Shown here: piece after piece, positions 42,280 through 50,350 of the stretch
How positions within the stretch are numbered: position 1 is the first letter of the stretch
Layout: the number at the start of each line of letters is the position of its first letter
Position numbers and translations under genes: made by a program
Source: Pseudomonas graminis
Lineage (GTDB): Bacteria; Pseudomonadota; Gammaproteobacteria; Pseudomonadales; Pseudomonadaceae
Reading direction: 5' to 3'
Length of the DNA stretch: 53,246 bases
Assembly (NCBI RefSeq): GCF_900111735.1
Contig: NZ_FOHW01000036.1
Span: forward strand, 1 to 53,246
The notes under the pieces: model-generated
What the model was told of the DNA's origin: nothing
The model's database searches: none
Seen by the model: only the letters and a program-made list of their open reading frames with translations

Positions 42280-44496
42280 TTACTTGCGGACCGTGGTGTA
42301 GTCGTAGCCGTACGCGGCGCAGTCGTAGTCGGCGGTCGACGCCTTGCGCAGGACACCGTTGAAGATCGCACCCTTGATCAGAATGCCGTTGTGCATCAGG
42401 CGGCGTTTGCACGCTTCGATTTCCTTGGCGGTGCTCAGACCAAAGCGGGTCACCAGCAGGCATGTACCCGACTGGCGGCCGACCAGCGTGGCATCGGTGA
42501 CGGCCAGGATCGGCGGGGTGTCGATGATCACCAGGTCATACAGCGGCGACAGCTCGCTGATCATTTTGTTGAAGTTGTCGTGCATCAACAGCTCGGACGG
42601 GTTTGGCGCCGCATAACCGCAGGAGATGAAATCCAGGTTGCGCACTTCGGTGTGGTTGATGACTTCCTTGCTGCCCAGACGCGCGGCGAGGGTGTCCGAC
42701 AAACCGTGCTTGGGCGTCAGGTTGAACATCTTGTGCAGGTAGCCTTTGCGCATGTCGGCGTCGATCAGCAACACGCGTTTGCCGGTCTGCGCAATGATCA
42801 CCGCCAGGTTGCTGGAGACGAACGACTTGCCCACGCCCGGCGTCGGGCTGGAAATCATCAACACGTTGTTGCGGGCTTCGAGCATGGCGAAGTGCAGGCT
42901 GGTGCGCAGGCTGCGCAACGCTTCGATCGCCAGTTCCGTCGGGGCGCTGACGCTCAGCAGGCGCGGCTCCTTGCTCGCCGAACGGCTCTGGGCGGCCTTT
43001 TCCAGGCGCTCCTGCAGTCGCGAATACGGCAGCGACGCGTACACCGGCATGCCGAGGTTTTCGATGACTTCCGGGTTGTCCACGCCACGATAGAACGCCT
43101 GACGCACAAACACGGTGGCAACGGCCAGCAACAGACCGATCAGCGCGGCGACCAGCACGATGATTTTGCGCATCGGCTTGACCGGCTCTTCGACGTTGGC
43201 GTCGGCGTTGTCGATGATGCGGACGTTGCCGATGCTGCCGGCGCGCAGAATGTCCTGCTCCTGGCTCTTGTCCAGCAACAGGGTGTAAGTCTGCGAGGTG
43301 ACCTGCATGTCACGGTTCAGACGCAGCAACTCTTGTTGCGTGGCCGGCAGGGCCTCGATCTTCTTCAGCAGCGCGGCTTTCTGGGATTCGACCTGGCCGA
43401 TCTGAGTCATCAAGGCGCGGTAGTTCGGGTGCTCCGGCGTGTACAGACGTTCGACGTCGACGCGCTTCATTTTCAAGTCCGACAGGGTGCCTTCCAGCTT
43501 GACCACCTGATCCAGAACCGACTTGGTTTCAACGCTCAGGTCAACCGACTTGGCGCCCATCTGGAAGTTGTTCAGCGCGATTTCCGACTGTTCCAGCTGC
43601 TTGCGCACGGCCGGCAATTGCGAACGCAGGAACTCCAGACGCTGGGCGGCTTCGGCCGAACTGCGCTCGACGTTCTGACGCACGTACAGGCGGCTGACTT
43701 CGTTGAGGATGCGCTTGGCCAGTGCCGGGTCCGGGTCCTGGATCGACAGGTAGACGATCCCGGAATCCTTGCCCGCTTCCATGATTTTCAGACGGTCCTG
43801 AAAATCCAGTGCGGTGGTCAGGGTGCGTTGACGCGCCACGGTGAACTCGGTGCCTGGACGTGCGTTGAGCGCAGCCACCTGGATTTTGATGCCGCTGCCT
43901 TCGACGGTCTGGCCGACCGGGCCGCTGAGCAGCTTGTTACGGTCTTCGTCGTACAGGGTGAAGGTGCCAGGCTTGCCGGCCACCATGATCATTTTTTCGC
44001 CCAGCAGTGCGTCCGGCACCTCCAGCTGGAAGATGTCGATTTTCTCACCGCCCCAGGCGTAGCTGTTCAGGCCGAACATCGGGTCGGCCAGCGCGCCTTC
44101 ACGTTCCGGCTTGAACCGACGCGCCATGTAGCTGCCCAGCCCCGGGATGTATTTGGGCTTCTGCACGATGTACAGCTTGAGGTCGTCGACGACCTTGCCC
44201 AGCACCGCGCGGGATTTGATCAGCTCGATTTCGGTGGTCGCCTGGGAAACCGACAGCGGCTTGTTGGAGACTTCGGTGCGGCCCTCGATGCCCACTTTCC
44301 GCGGCTCGATTTGAATCATCGCGTTGGCCTGGAAGATCGGTGTGGCCAGAATGGCGTAGGTGGCGCCGAGCAGGACGCAGATGCCGACAATCGACGCAAT
44401 CAATCCTTTGTGATCGAAAAGTGTGCGCAAGATAGTCGCCAAATCGATCCGGGAGTCCTGGACCTCGTCCAGAGAAGTACGGTTCATAGCGGTCAT
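42280..44496 (-). CDS. wzc: polysaccharide co-polymerase and tyrosine autokinase (Wzc-like)
   Basis: A 738-residue PCP-2a protein. An N-terminal Wzz domain has membrane helices near residues 30-50 and 445-465 around a coiled-coil periplasmic part (residues ~250-430). The cytoplasmic BY-kinase has Walker A SSPTPGVGKSFVSSN, Walker A' VLLIDADMRKGYLH and Walker B VIIDTPPIL. The C-terminus holds four Tyr in ADYDCAAYGYDYTT, a Tyr cluster for autophosphorylation. It controls chain length and export with Wza and is dephosphorylated by Wzb. The ATG at 44496 directly follows the Wzb stop. Confidence 0.95.
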   Translation of the reverse strand: MTAMNRTSLDEVQDSRIDLATILRTLFDHKGLIASIVGICVLLGATYAILATPIFQANAMIQIEPRKVGIEGRTEVSNKPLSVSQATTEIELIKSRAVLGKVVDDLKLYIVQKPKYIPGLGSYMARRFKPEREGALADPMFGLNSYAWGGEKIDIFQLEVPDALLGEKMIMVAGKPGTFTLYDEDRNKLLSGPVGQTVEGSGIKIQVAALNARPGTEFTVARQRTLTTALDFQDRLKIMEAGKDSGIVYLSIQDPDPALAKRILNEVSRLYVRQNVERSSAEAAQRLEFLRSQLPAVRKQLEQSEIALNNFQMGAKSVDLSVETKSVLDQVVKLEGTLSDLKMKRVDVERLYTPEHPNYRALMTQIGQVESQKAALLKKIEALPATQQELLRLNRDMQVTSQTYTLLLDKSQEQDILRAGSIGNVRIIDNADANVEEPVKPMRKIIVLVAALIGLLLAVATVFVRQAFYRGVDNPEVIENLGMPVYASLPYSRLQERLEKAAQSRSASKEPRLLSVSAPTELAIEALRSLRTSLHFAMLEARNNVLMISSPTPGVGKSFVSSNLAVIIAQTGKRVLLIDADMRKGYLHKMFNLTPKHGLSDTLAARLGSKEVINHTEVRNLDFISCGYAAPNPSELLMHDNFNKMISELSPLYDLVIIDTPPILAVTDATLVGRQSGTCLLVTRFGLSTAKEIEACKRRLMHNGILIKGAIFNGVLRKASTADYDCAAYGYDYTTVRK

Positions 44497-44949
44497 TTAT
44501 CTTGGATCTCCTGACTGAAGATAAGGAAGCCAGTCGTCGACACAACGCGAAAGCTGCTCGTAGGTCTGTTCAAAGGCTAGTTTCGGGCGCCGGTAGGGAT
44601 CGGCGATTTCCAGCGCTTGTTGCCATTTGCCAATCAGAAACGTCTTGCCGCGTACCTCGGGGGCCAGCTTGAGGACGCTGTGGGTCTGACGATGCTCCAT
44701 GACCAGAATCAGCTCTGCTTCATGGAGCATCTGCCGATCGATCTGACGGCTTCGATGTCTGTGGGCGGGGACGCCGTTGACGTGCAGCACGGCCTCGGCC
44801 AGCGGGTCGATGGTGGAACTGAGCATGGCGTGGGTTCCGGCCGACGAGATCTGGACGCAAGCGTTGGGCACGCGTTGTCGGAACATGGCTTCGGCCATGG
44901 GGCTGCGACAGATATTGCCGACGCAGACCACCAGTACGTTACTGAACAT
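44497..44949 (-). CDS. wzb: low-molecular-weight protein tyrosine phosphatase (Wzb-like)
   Basis: A 150-residue cytoplasmic phosphatase. The P-loop VCVGNICRSPMAEAMF near residue 10 holds the nucleophilic Cys and Arg, and the general acid Asp lies in IADPYRRPKLAFEQTYEQ near residue 116. It is expected to dephosphorylate the Tyr cluster of the Wzc-like kinase encoded next to it. Its start overlaps the end of the upstream glycosyltransferase by 11 bases. Confidence 0.95.
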   Translation of the reverse strand: MFSNVLVVCVGNICRSPMAEAMFRQRVPNACVQISSAGTHAMLSSTIDPLAEAVLHVNGVPAHRHRSRQIDRQMLHEAELILVMEHRQTHSVLKLAPEVRGKTFLIGKWQQALEIADPYRRPKLAFEQTYEQLSRCVDDWLPYLQSGDPR

Positions 44950-45868
44950 GACCTTTGCTGAGGGTCGTCATCAGTCTCTTGCTGATGTTTGCGGTGAAGT
45001 TCTGGCCAACGGCCAGGAGGGTCTGCATCTTGCGTTTCGGGGTAATCGCCGACAGCGAATACTCGACCAGCTCCATCAGGAAATGCTCATACAGCTCCTG
45101 ATTACCGAGCCGGTTGTAGTAGTTGGCCAGGGCGCCCGATGTCTGCAGCGCCATGTGCAATTTGCGTTTGTTGGAGCGCATGGAAAACACGCCGCCGGGG
45201 TGCAACCGGTACATGGCAGGCTTGACCTCACCCATGAATTTGCCCTTGCCGTAGGCACCGAGCAGCGACCACCAGACCAGGTCGTTGAGCGGCGCGGCGC
45301 GCAGTTCGGGGGGCAACGACTCGAACACGTTGCGGAACACCGTGGTCAGCGTCGACACCGGACGCGCCTTCTGCAGCTCCAGCGCCGTGGCATCCCCGCG
45401 TAGCTTGCCTTGCAGCTGGATCGGGTACTGGCCGCTGATGTCGAAGGGGATGGCATCGTGGTAGGTCAGCACGTAATCCGGGTTGTTCTCGAGAAAATCT
45501 ACCTGGATCTGAAGCTTGCGCGGGTCAGTCCAGTAATCATCGCCTTCGCAGTAGGCGATGTAGCGGCCGCGCGCTTCGCCGAACAGACGCGGCACCGGCG
45601 GGTTGTTCTGCGAGTACTGATTCGTCTCGTGGTAGAAAGGGCGGATCAGCGCCGGGAAGCGTTTGACGTAATCGGCAATGATGCGGGCGGTGCCGTCCGT
45701 GGAAGCATCGTCGTTCACCAGGATTTCAAAGGTGAACGTGGTTTGCTGGAGCAGGAAGCCATCCAGCGTCTGCGCGATGTAGGCCTCCTGGTTGTAGGCT
45801 GGACAGACAATGCTGACCAGGGGTGCGGCGGACGGCGAGGTGCTCGTCTTATTGCTATTAGCATCCAT
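44939..45868 (-). CDS. glycosyltransferase family 2
   Basis: A 309-residue GT-A glycosyltransferase. It starts with a polar N-terminus, then VSIVCPAYNQEAYIAQTLDG and EILVNDDASTDGTARIIADY. The metal-binding/catalytic region GRYIAYCEGDDYWTDPRKLQ follows near residue 105. The final ~60 residues are an amphipathic, membrane-associating region. The ATG lacks a strong ribosome binding site but is 17 bases after the Wzx stop, suggesting coupling. The donor is unknown. Confidence 0.9.
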   Translation of the reverse strand: MDANSNKTSTSPSAAPLVSIVCPAYNQEAYIAQTLDGFLLQQTTFTFEILVNDDASTDGTARIIADYVKRFPALIRPFYHETNQYSQNNPPVPRLFGEARGRYIAYCEGDDYWTDPRKLQIQVDFLENNPDYVLTYHDAIPFDISGQYPIQLQGKLRGDATALELQKARPVSTLTTVFRNVFESLPPELRAAPLNDLVWWSLLGAYGKGKFMGEVKPAMYRLHPGGVFSMRSNKRKLHMALQTSGALANYYNRLGNQELYEHFLMELVEYSLSAITPKRKMQTLLAVGQNFTANISKRLMTTLSKGHVQ

Positions 45869-45885
45869 GGCTTGGGTACTCGGAG

Positions 45886-47400
45886 TTAAACGCTGGGTTT
45901 GCTGAACAGAACGGAAATCTTCATCACCAGCGGCTTGTAGCTGGCGGCCACAATCAGCAGTGTGAGCAGGCCGCAGACGGCCAGACCCAGGAAGATGCTG
46001 AGGCGGTTTTCATTGGCGATCAGGCGCAGCAACGGCTCGGTGATCGCCAGGCCCACGCCGGTCATCACGCTGATGCGGATGATGTCGCGCAGCCATTGGC
46101 TGTGAATGCCCGGCGCCAGGCGTTGGTGCACGATGCCCGGCCAGATGGCGAAGGACACCACGCGCAACACGAACCAGGCGATCGCCGCGCCGTAAGCGCC
46201 ATAGCAGCGAATCGCCAAAAACATCACCGGTACCGTGATCAGCGCCGAAACAAGGCTGTACCAGACATGCAGGTGCATGCGCCCATAGGCGTATTGCAGA
46301 TAAAACTGGAACGCGCTGACGGCCATGATGGCGCTGCCCAGCGAGTACCACGGCAGAATCGTGCGGCTCCAGTCGGCGGCAGGGCGATCGCCCGACCAGG
46401 CAAACACCATCTCGTCGGCGTGCAGCGCGATCAGCGCGGCGAGGGGAAACAGGAACGTGCAGACAAACCGGTTGGCCGCCAGATACAGCTGATGCATGTC
46501 ATCCCGACGCCCTTCGGCCATCAACACGGTGAGGCGCGGCAGTAACGTCTGCGCCAGCGGGTTGGAGAGCATCATGATTCCGGTGGTGATCAGCGCCACC
46601 AGCGAGAAGTAGCCGTATTCATTGAGCGGCAGCAGTTCGGAGAGCAGCACTTTGTCGATCTGGGTCAGTACGATCCACAGCACCGCGGTGCCGGACATGC
46701 TCGCCGCGAACGGGATGATCGGCTTGACCAGATCCCAGTCGAAACCGGTCAGCGGCGACGGTGTCGGCATCTGCTGATAGGCACGCGCGGCGAAGATCAA
46801 CGCTTCGATCAAGCCCACCAGCGCCTGGAATTCGAAGAAGTGCACAGGGTCGTTGGAGATTGTGCTCACCAGCAGCAGGCCACCGAAGTAGCGCAGCGTG
46901 GCGATGATCACGTTGGCAATGTTCAGCCATGCGTGCTGTTCAAGGCCTTGAATCCCGCTTTTATAGAGCGTCGAAAACAACCTCAGGGCGATGACGATGC
47001 CCATCAGGCCGATGCACTGCACCAGCGTCTCGGTCGACAGCTCCTGGGCATTGAGCCAGTGCACGGCAATCCATTCGCTGCCAAAGTACATCGCCACGCA
47101 GCAGAAACCCGCCAGCGGCAGGAAGATGATCTCGAATGAACGCAGCAGGCGACCGGTGTAGCGATCCAGTCCATCGCTGCCCTGACGATGCGCCACCGCC
47201 CTGACCAGGCTCGGCGACAACCCGGCGTCCAGCAATTGCAGCCAGGCTTGCAGCACCGAGAAGAACCCGATCAGCCCGTATGCCTCGGCGCCCATGTGGC
47301 CGAGGTAGAACGGCATGATCAGGATCCCCACGAGCAGCGTGTAGGCCTGGCCTGCATAGCTCAACGCAGTGTTGCGTATGACTGAGCGCTTGGTTGACAT
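45886..47400 (-). CDS. wzx: oligosaccharide flippase (Wzx-like)
   Basis: A 504-residue MOP-family transporter with about 12-14 membrane helices. It begins MSTKRSVIRNTALSYAGQAY, with GILIMPFYLGHMGAEAYGLI in the first helices and LIPFAASMSGTAVLWIVLTQIDK-like residues (positions ~230-255) in the centre. It should flip the lipid-linked repeat unit from the cytoplasm to the periplasm. AAGGA lies 8 bases before the ATG at 47400; the frame open to 47565 is not used because it would overlap the aminotransferase gene. 41 bases separate it from that gene. Confidence 0.9.
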   Translation of the reverse strand: MSTKRSVIRNTALSYAGQAYTLLVGILIMPFYLGHMGAEAYGLIGFFSVLQAWLQLLDAGLSPSLVRAVAHRQGSDGLDRYTGRLLRSFEIIFLPLAGFCCVAMYFGSEWIAVHWLNAQELSTETLVQCIGLMGIVIALRLFSTLYKSGIQGLEQHAWLNIANVIIATLRYFGGLLLVSTISNDPVHFFEFQALVGLIEALIFAARAYQQMPTPSPLTGFDWDLVKPIIPFAASMSGTAVLWIVLTQIDKVLLSELLPLNEYGYFSLVALITTGIMMLSNPLAQTLLPRLTVLMAEGRRDDMHQLYLAANRFVCTFLFPLAALIALHADEMVFAWSGDRPAADWSRTILPWYSLGSAIMAVSAFQFYLQYAYGRMHLHVWYSLVSALITVPVMFLAIRCYGAYGAAIAWFVLRVVSFAIWPGIVHQRLAPGIHSQWLRDIIRISVMTGVGLAITEPLLRLIANENRLSIFLGLAVCGLLTLLIVAASYKPLVMKISVLFSKPSV

Positions 47401-47441
47401 CGAAAGTCCTTCCGGCGAAGCAGATGAATGGTGCGGTGGCG

Positions 47442-48563
47442 TTACATGACCTGCGCGAGCGACGGCACACGGTACGGCGAGTGGGCGGTGCTGGTTTCGG
47501 CGATCACCGTGTTGATGACCCGGTCCTGATCGTCGCGCAGCAGGCCCGGATAAATCGGCAGGCACAGCACGCGCTCGCTCAGTGAACGCGAAGCGGTTTG
47601 CGCGGCTTGCGGCTGCAAGTACTCAAGGGTGTCCAGGGACGGGTAGAAGTAGCGGCGCGGGTTGATCCCGTTGGTGTTCAGCCCGGAACGCAAACGCAGC
47701 AGTTGTTGTTCGTCGCGCAGGGCAATCGGGTAATAGCTGTGGTTGAGCTGGCTGTTGCTTTCCGGCCGCTGCAGGTCGACGTAATCGCCCAGGCGGGTGG
47801 TGTAGCGGTCAGCGATTTCAGCGCGTTGCTGAAGAATGTTCTCGATGTCGTCGAGAATGCACAGGCCCATCGCGGCGGAGAATTCGTTGAGCTTGGCATT
47901 GATGCCGATGCCGTCGATCTTGTCGACATCAACGATGCCAAAGTTGCACAGCAGGTTAGCCCGGCGCGCCGTTTCGTCATCGTTGGTGATGATCGCGCCG
48001 CCTTCGATGGTGTGAAACAGCTTGGTGGCGTGGAAACTCAGGGTGCTGATGTCACCCCAGTTGAGCACCGACTGGCCGGCGTGACGCACGGCAAAGGCAT
48101 GGGCGCCGTCGTACACGACTTTCAGATTGCGCCGACGTGCGATTTCTTCGATGCGTTCAACGGCGCACGGGTTACCGAACACGTGAGTGCCGACAATCGC
48201 GGTGGTGTCGGAGACGATGCGGCTCTCGATGTGCTCGGGCGAAATGTTCCAGGTCTGCGCGTCGATGTCGGCGAAGATCGGGCGAATGCCTTCCCACTGC
48301 AGCGAACTGCTGGTGGCCACGAAGCTGAACGGGGTGGTCACTGCGCTGCCGCTCAGGCCCAGCGCGCGGTAGGCGACTTGCAGGGCGAGGGTGCCGTTGT
48401 TGGTGAGGATGACGTGCTTGACGCCCAGGTAGTCTTTCAAACGCTGTTCGAGCTCGCACACCAGCGGGCCGTGGTTGGTCAGCCAGCCGCGGGCGTAAAT
48501 GCCCTCGACGTAGCCCTTGAACTTGTCGATATCGCCCAGGTAAGTCTTGGTGACGTTGATCAT
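47442..48563 (-). CDS. DegT/DnrJ/EryC1-family sugar aminotransferase (VioA/FdtB-like)
   Basis: A 373-residue PLP-dependent aminotransferase. PLP-binding elements include TNNGTLALQVAYRALGLSGS near residue 55, TTPFSFVATSSSL, and the Schiff-base Lys in LSFHATKLFHTIEGGAII near residue 180. It aminates a nucleotide-linked keto-sugar, giving for instance a 4-amino-4,6-dideoxyhexose; the substrate is inferred from similarity to VioA/FdtB-type enzymes. GGAG lies 7 bases before the ATG at 48563, which gives the MINVTKTYLGD N-terminus. It probably supplies the amino sugar modified by WbqC. The keto-sugar-making dehydratase is not in the window. Confidence 0.88.
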   Translation of the reverse strand: MINVTKTYLGDIDKFKGYVEGIYARGWLTNHGPLVCELEQRLKDYLGVKHVILTNNGTLALQVAYRALGLSGSAVTTPFSFVATSSSLQWEGIRPIFADIDAQTWNISPEHIESRIVSDTTAIVGTHVFGNPCAVERIEEIARRRNLKVVYDGAHAFAVRHAGQSVLNWGDISTLSFHATKLFHTIEGGAIITNDDETARRANLLCNFGIVDVDKIDGIGINAKLNEFSAAMGLCILDDIENILQQRAEIADRYTTRLGDYVDLQRPESNSQLNHSYYPIALRDEQQLLRLRSGLNTNGINPRRYFYPSLDTLEYLQPQAAQTASRSLSERVLCLPIYPGLLRDDQDRVINTVIAETSTAHSPYRVPSLAQVM

Positions 48564-48654
48564 CGAATTCTCCATTTCAGATGCAAGGCTTTTAAAAGGC
48601 TTTCTGGGCAGTGACGCGTTAGCGCCGGGCCGTCAACGCCAGGTTCGAGCGAAA

Positions 48655-49440
48655 TCAGTTGGGAGTGGATGCCGGCGGCTGGTTGCCCGCCTTGTTGCTC
48701 ATCCGCCGCGCGCGACCCTGATTGATTTTCAGGATCAACCGGGTGGCCAGGCTGCCTGCATGGGGGTCGCCAAAGTGGAACAGCGCGGTGGCGCGCTTCA
48801 CGTCTGGCCGACAGGCCTGGTTGGCGTGCAGGCTGCGATAGCCCCAGAAGAAATAAACGCTGCCTGGCTCCAGGCGCAGCACATACGGCTTGAGCCAGTT
48901 GCGTTGCATGCCTTTGATGATCCAGCCGCGGGTGATCTTGTTCTGCAGCAGTGCTTTCTCGATCACGTTGAACAACACCCATGAGCGAACCCGGCGGATG
49001 TTCGGAAACAGCATCAGGTCGCCACGTCCTTCGCCTTCACTGGGAATGAACACCGGTATCAGCGCGGTCACCAGGCTGGCGTCGTAATGAAAGCTGTTGG
49101 ACTCGCGCTTCCCCTGATTGCCCTGCACGCAGCGCAGCACCGGGAAGATTCGGTCACTGGCGGCGTCGCGGCGGGCGGCATGCTTATAGAGGCGACCCAG
49201 CAGCGTCTTGAATCGCGGGTCGGACCAGTAGCTCGCCAGCAGGCTTTCGCTCAGTGCCGCTTCACCGTGGTAGGCAAAGTATTCGCCCTGGTGTTTCTGC
49301 GCCTGCTCGTCGGTCCAGGCCCGCAACTGCTGCAGGTCCGTGTCAGGCACGGCCGCGTTCAGTTTTGCAAAGCCGTTGGTATCGATTTCGTCAGCCAGTC
49401 GCTGAACCAGCTGCTCATCCATGTCGAAAGATAAAGGCAT
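48655..49440 (-). CDS. PhyH-like Fe(II)/2-oxoglutarate-dependent oxygenase-type protein
   Basis: A 261-residue protein with a double-stranded beta-helix pattern. NSFHYDASLVTALIPVFIPS near residue 118 holds a His-x-Asp metal site, and the distal His may be in GYRSLHANQACRPDVKRATA near residue 215. The N-terminus (LADEIDTNGFAKLNAAVPD) is typical of phytanoyl-CoA dioxygenase-like proteins. The basic Pro-rich C-terminal tail (after residue ~235) is of uncertain use. It is the first gene of the operon, 59 bases after the ops element. Its target could be a sugar or an acyl group; this is not shown. Confidence 0.7.
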   Translation of the reverse strand: MPLSFDMDEQLVQRLADEIDTNGFAKLNAAVPDTDLQQLRAWTDEQAQKHQGEYFAYHGEAALSESLLASYWSDPRFKTLLGRLYKHAARRDAASDRIFPVLRCVQGNQGKRESNSFHYDASLVTALIPVFIPSEGEGRGDLMLFPNIRRVRSWVLFNVIEKALLQNKITRGWIIKGMQRNWLKPYVLRLEPGSVYFFWGYRSLHANQACRPDVKRATALFHFGDPHAGSLATRLILKINQGRARRMSNKAGNQPPASTPN

Positions 49441-49498
49441 TGCATCAGGCCCTCGTAGAGAGTGAGGAGTGCAGGGAAGGGGGTAAATTGTGTTTCAG

Positions 49499-49511
49499 GC
49501 ACGCTACCGCC
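49499..49511 (-). promoter_or_regulatory. ops element in the exopolysaccharide operon leader
   Basis: On the minus strand the sequence is GGCGGTAGCGTGC, identical to the classic enterobacterial ops element that recruits RfaH. It lies 59 bases upstream of the first gene start (49440), in the direction of the operon. An RfaH-like gene is in the same operon at 40922-41446. Confidence 0.8.
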
Positions 49512-49596
49512 CGAATCTGCAGATCCTGCCGTTGTACTAATTAGGCGTGCATTCAAACGGTGGCTTCATTCAGCGGCGGCTGACTAAAGCGTTGGG

Positions 49597-49609
49597 CAAA
49601 GCTACCGCC
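49597..49609 (-). promoter_or_regulatory. second ops-like element
   Basis: On the minus strand GGCGGTAGCTTTG matches the first nine bases of the ops consensus exactly and differs after that. Upstream bases (GTGCTCGGTGGG) recall part of the JUMPstart region. It lies 98 bases before the exact ops copy. Confidence 0.5.
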
Positions 49610-49611
49610 CC

Positions 49612-50340
49612 ACCGAGCACATTCAGTAATTCGAAAAAGCTTTCTTTGAACCAAAAACTGCCCACCGGCGCTGATTTCACACCGTTTGAATCGTCAACTT
49701 TATGGGCACTGGCAGATTAATTAAGTCGGAATGCTCTCGGCGCACGACTCTTGGGTCGCGCTGCAAAAACGGGAAAACATTGGACATGCCTATATATCGG
49801 CGGAGGCGGAGTTTCTGTCAAATTATTTCGCCATCATTCTGTTAATTTTTTGATAACCCTGTACTCGGCATCGCTAAGTCATTGATTTTATTAGTAGTCA
49901 AGAAACCATCACCGTCCTATTCAGGTGTGCGACGCTTTTTAGGCGCTTGTGAAGGCCGCTTCTTTCATGACCAAAAAAGGCGTGGAAGACGTTTTTCCAA
50001 CGTCAGAAGTTGGACGCGGACGGCGGGTAACGGTTTTATGGCGCTCGATTATTGAATGCGTCATTCAACCGTAATTATGCGCCGGGCTAACTAATCAGAT
50101 GAGTTTGAATTGCGCAATCAAGGGTTCACGCCACTGTTGCAGTTTTATGGAGAAAACTGTGTCCGGTTATATATAAAAACAACGTGGGTGAGTGCGTGAT
50201 AGGCCTGAAGATTTCATCAGTGTGCGATGCAATTGCCCGGGCGCGGCATTGCATCTCCGAGATGGGGGCGGCGCTGCGGTTGCTCAGCCTTGATCGCTGC
50301 TCCATTATCCGGGTCTGCGATGCAAACAATTCGGGTCACC
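49612..50340. other. AT-rich control region between the exopolysaccharide operon and pepP-like gene
   Basis: No gene is supported in this ~730-base stretch. It is visibly richer in A+T than the flanking coding DNA, with runs such as GTTAATTTTTTGATAA near 49840 and TTATATATAAAAA near 50166. It should hold the operon promoter and a long untranslated leader, but no clear -35/-10 pair stands out. GATGCAAT occurs at 50226-50233 and 50345-50352, and its complement ATTGCATC at 50248-50255. Confidence 0.6.
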
Positions 50341-50350
50341 AGGAGATGCA

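Noticed and set aside
42106..44514. 802-aa open frame on the plus strand opposite wzc
   Set aside because: It is antisense to a clear Wzc kinase gene, its translation is rich in His/Gln/Arg/Val without family motifs, and it arises from high-GC codon bias.
50126..50329. 67-aa minus-strand open frame in the AT-rich control region
   Set aside because: No good ribosome binding site and no family-like features; the region is more likely regulatory.
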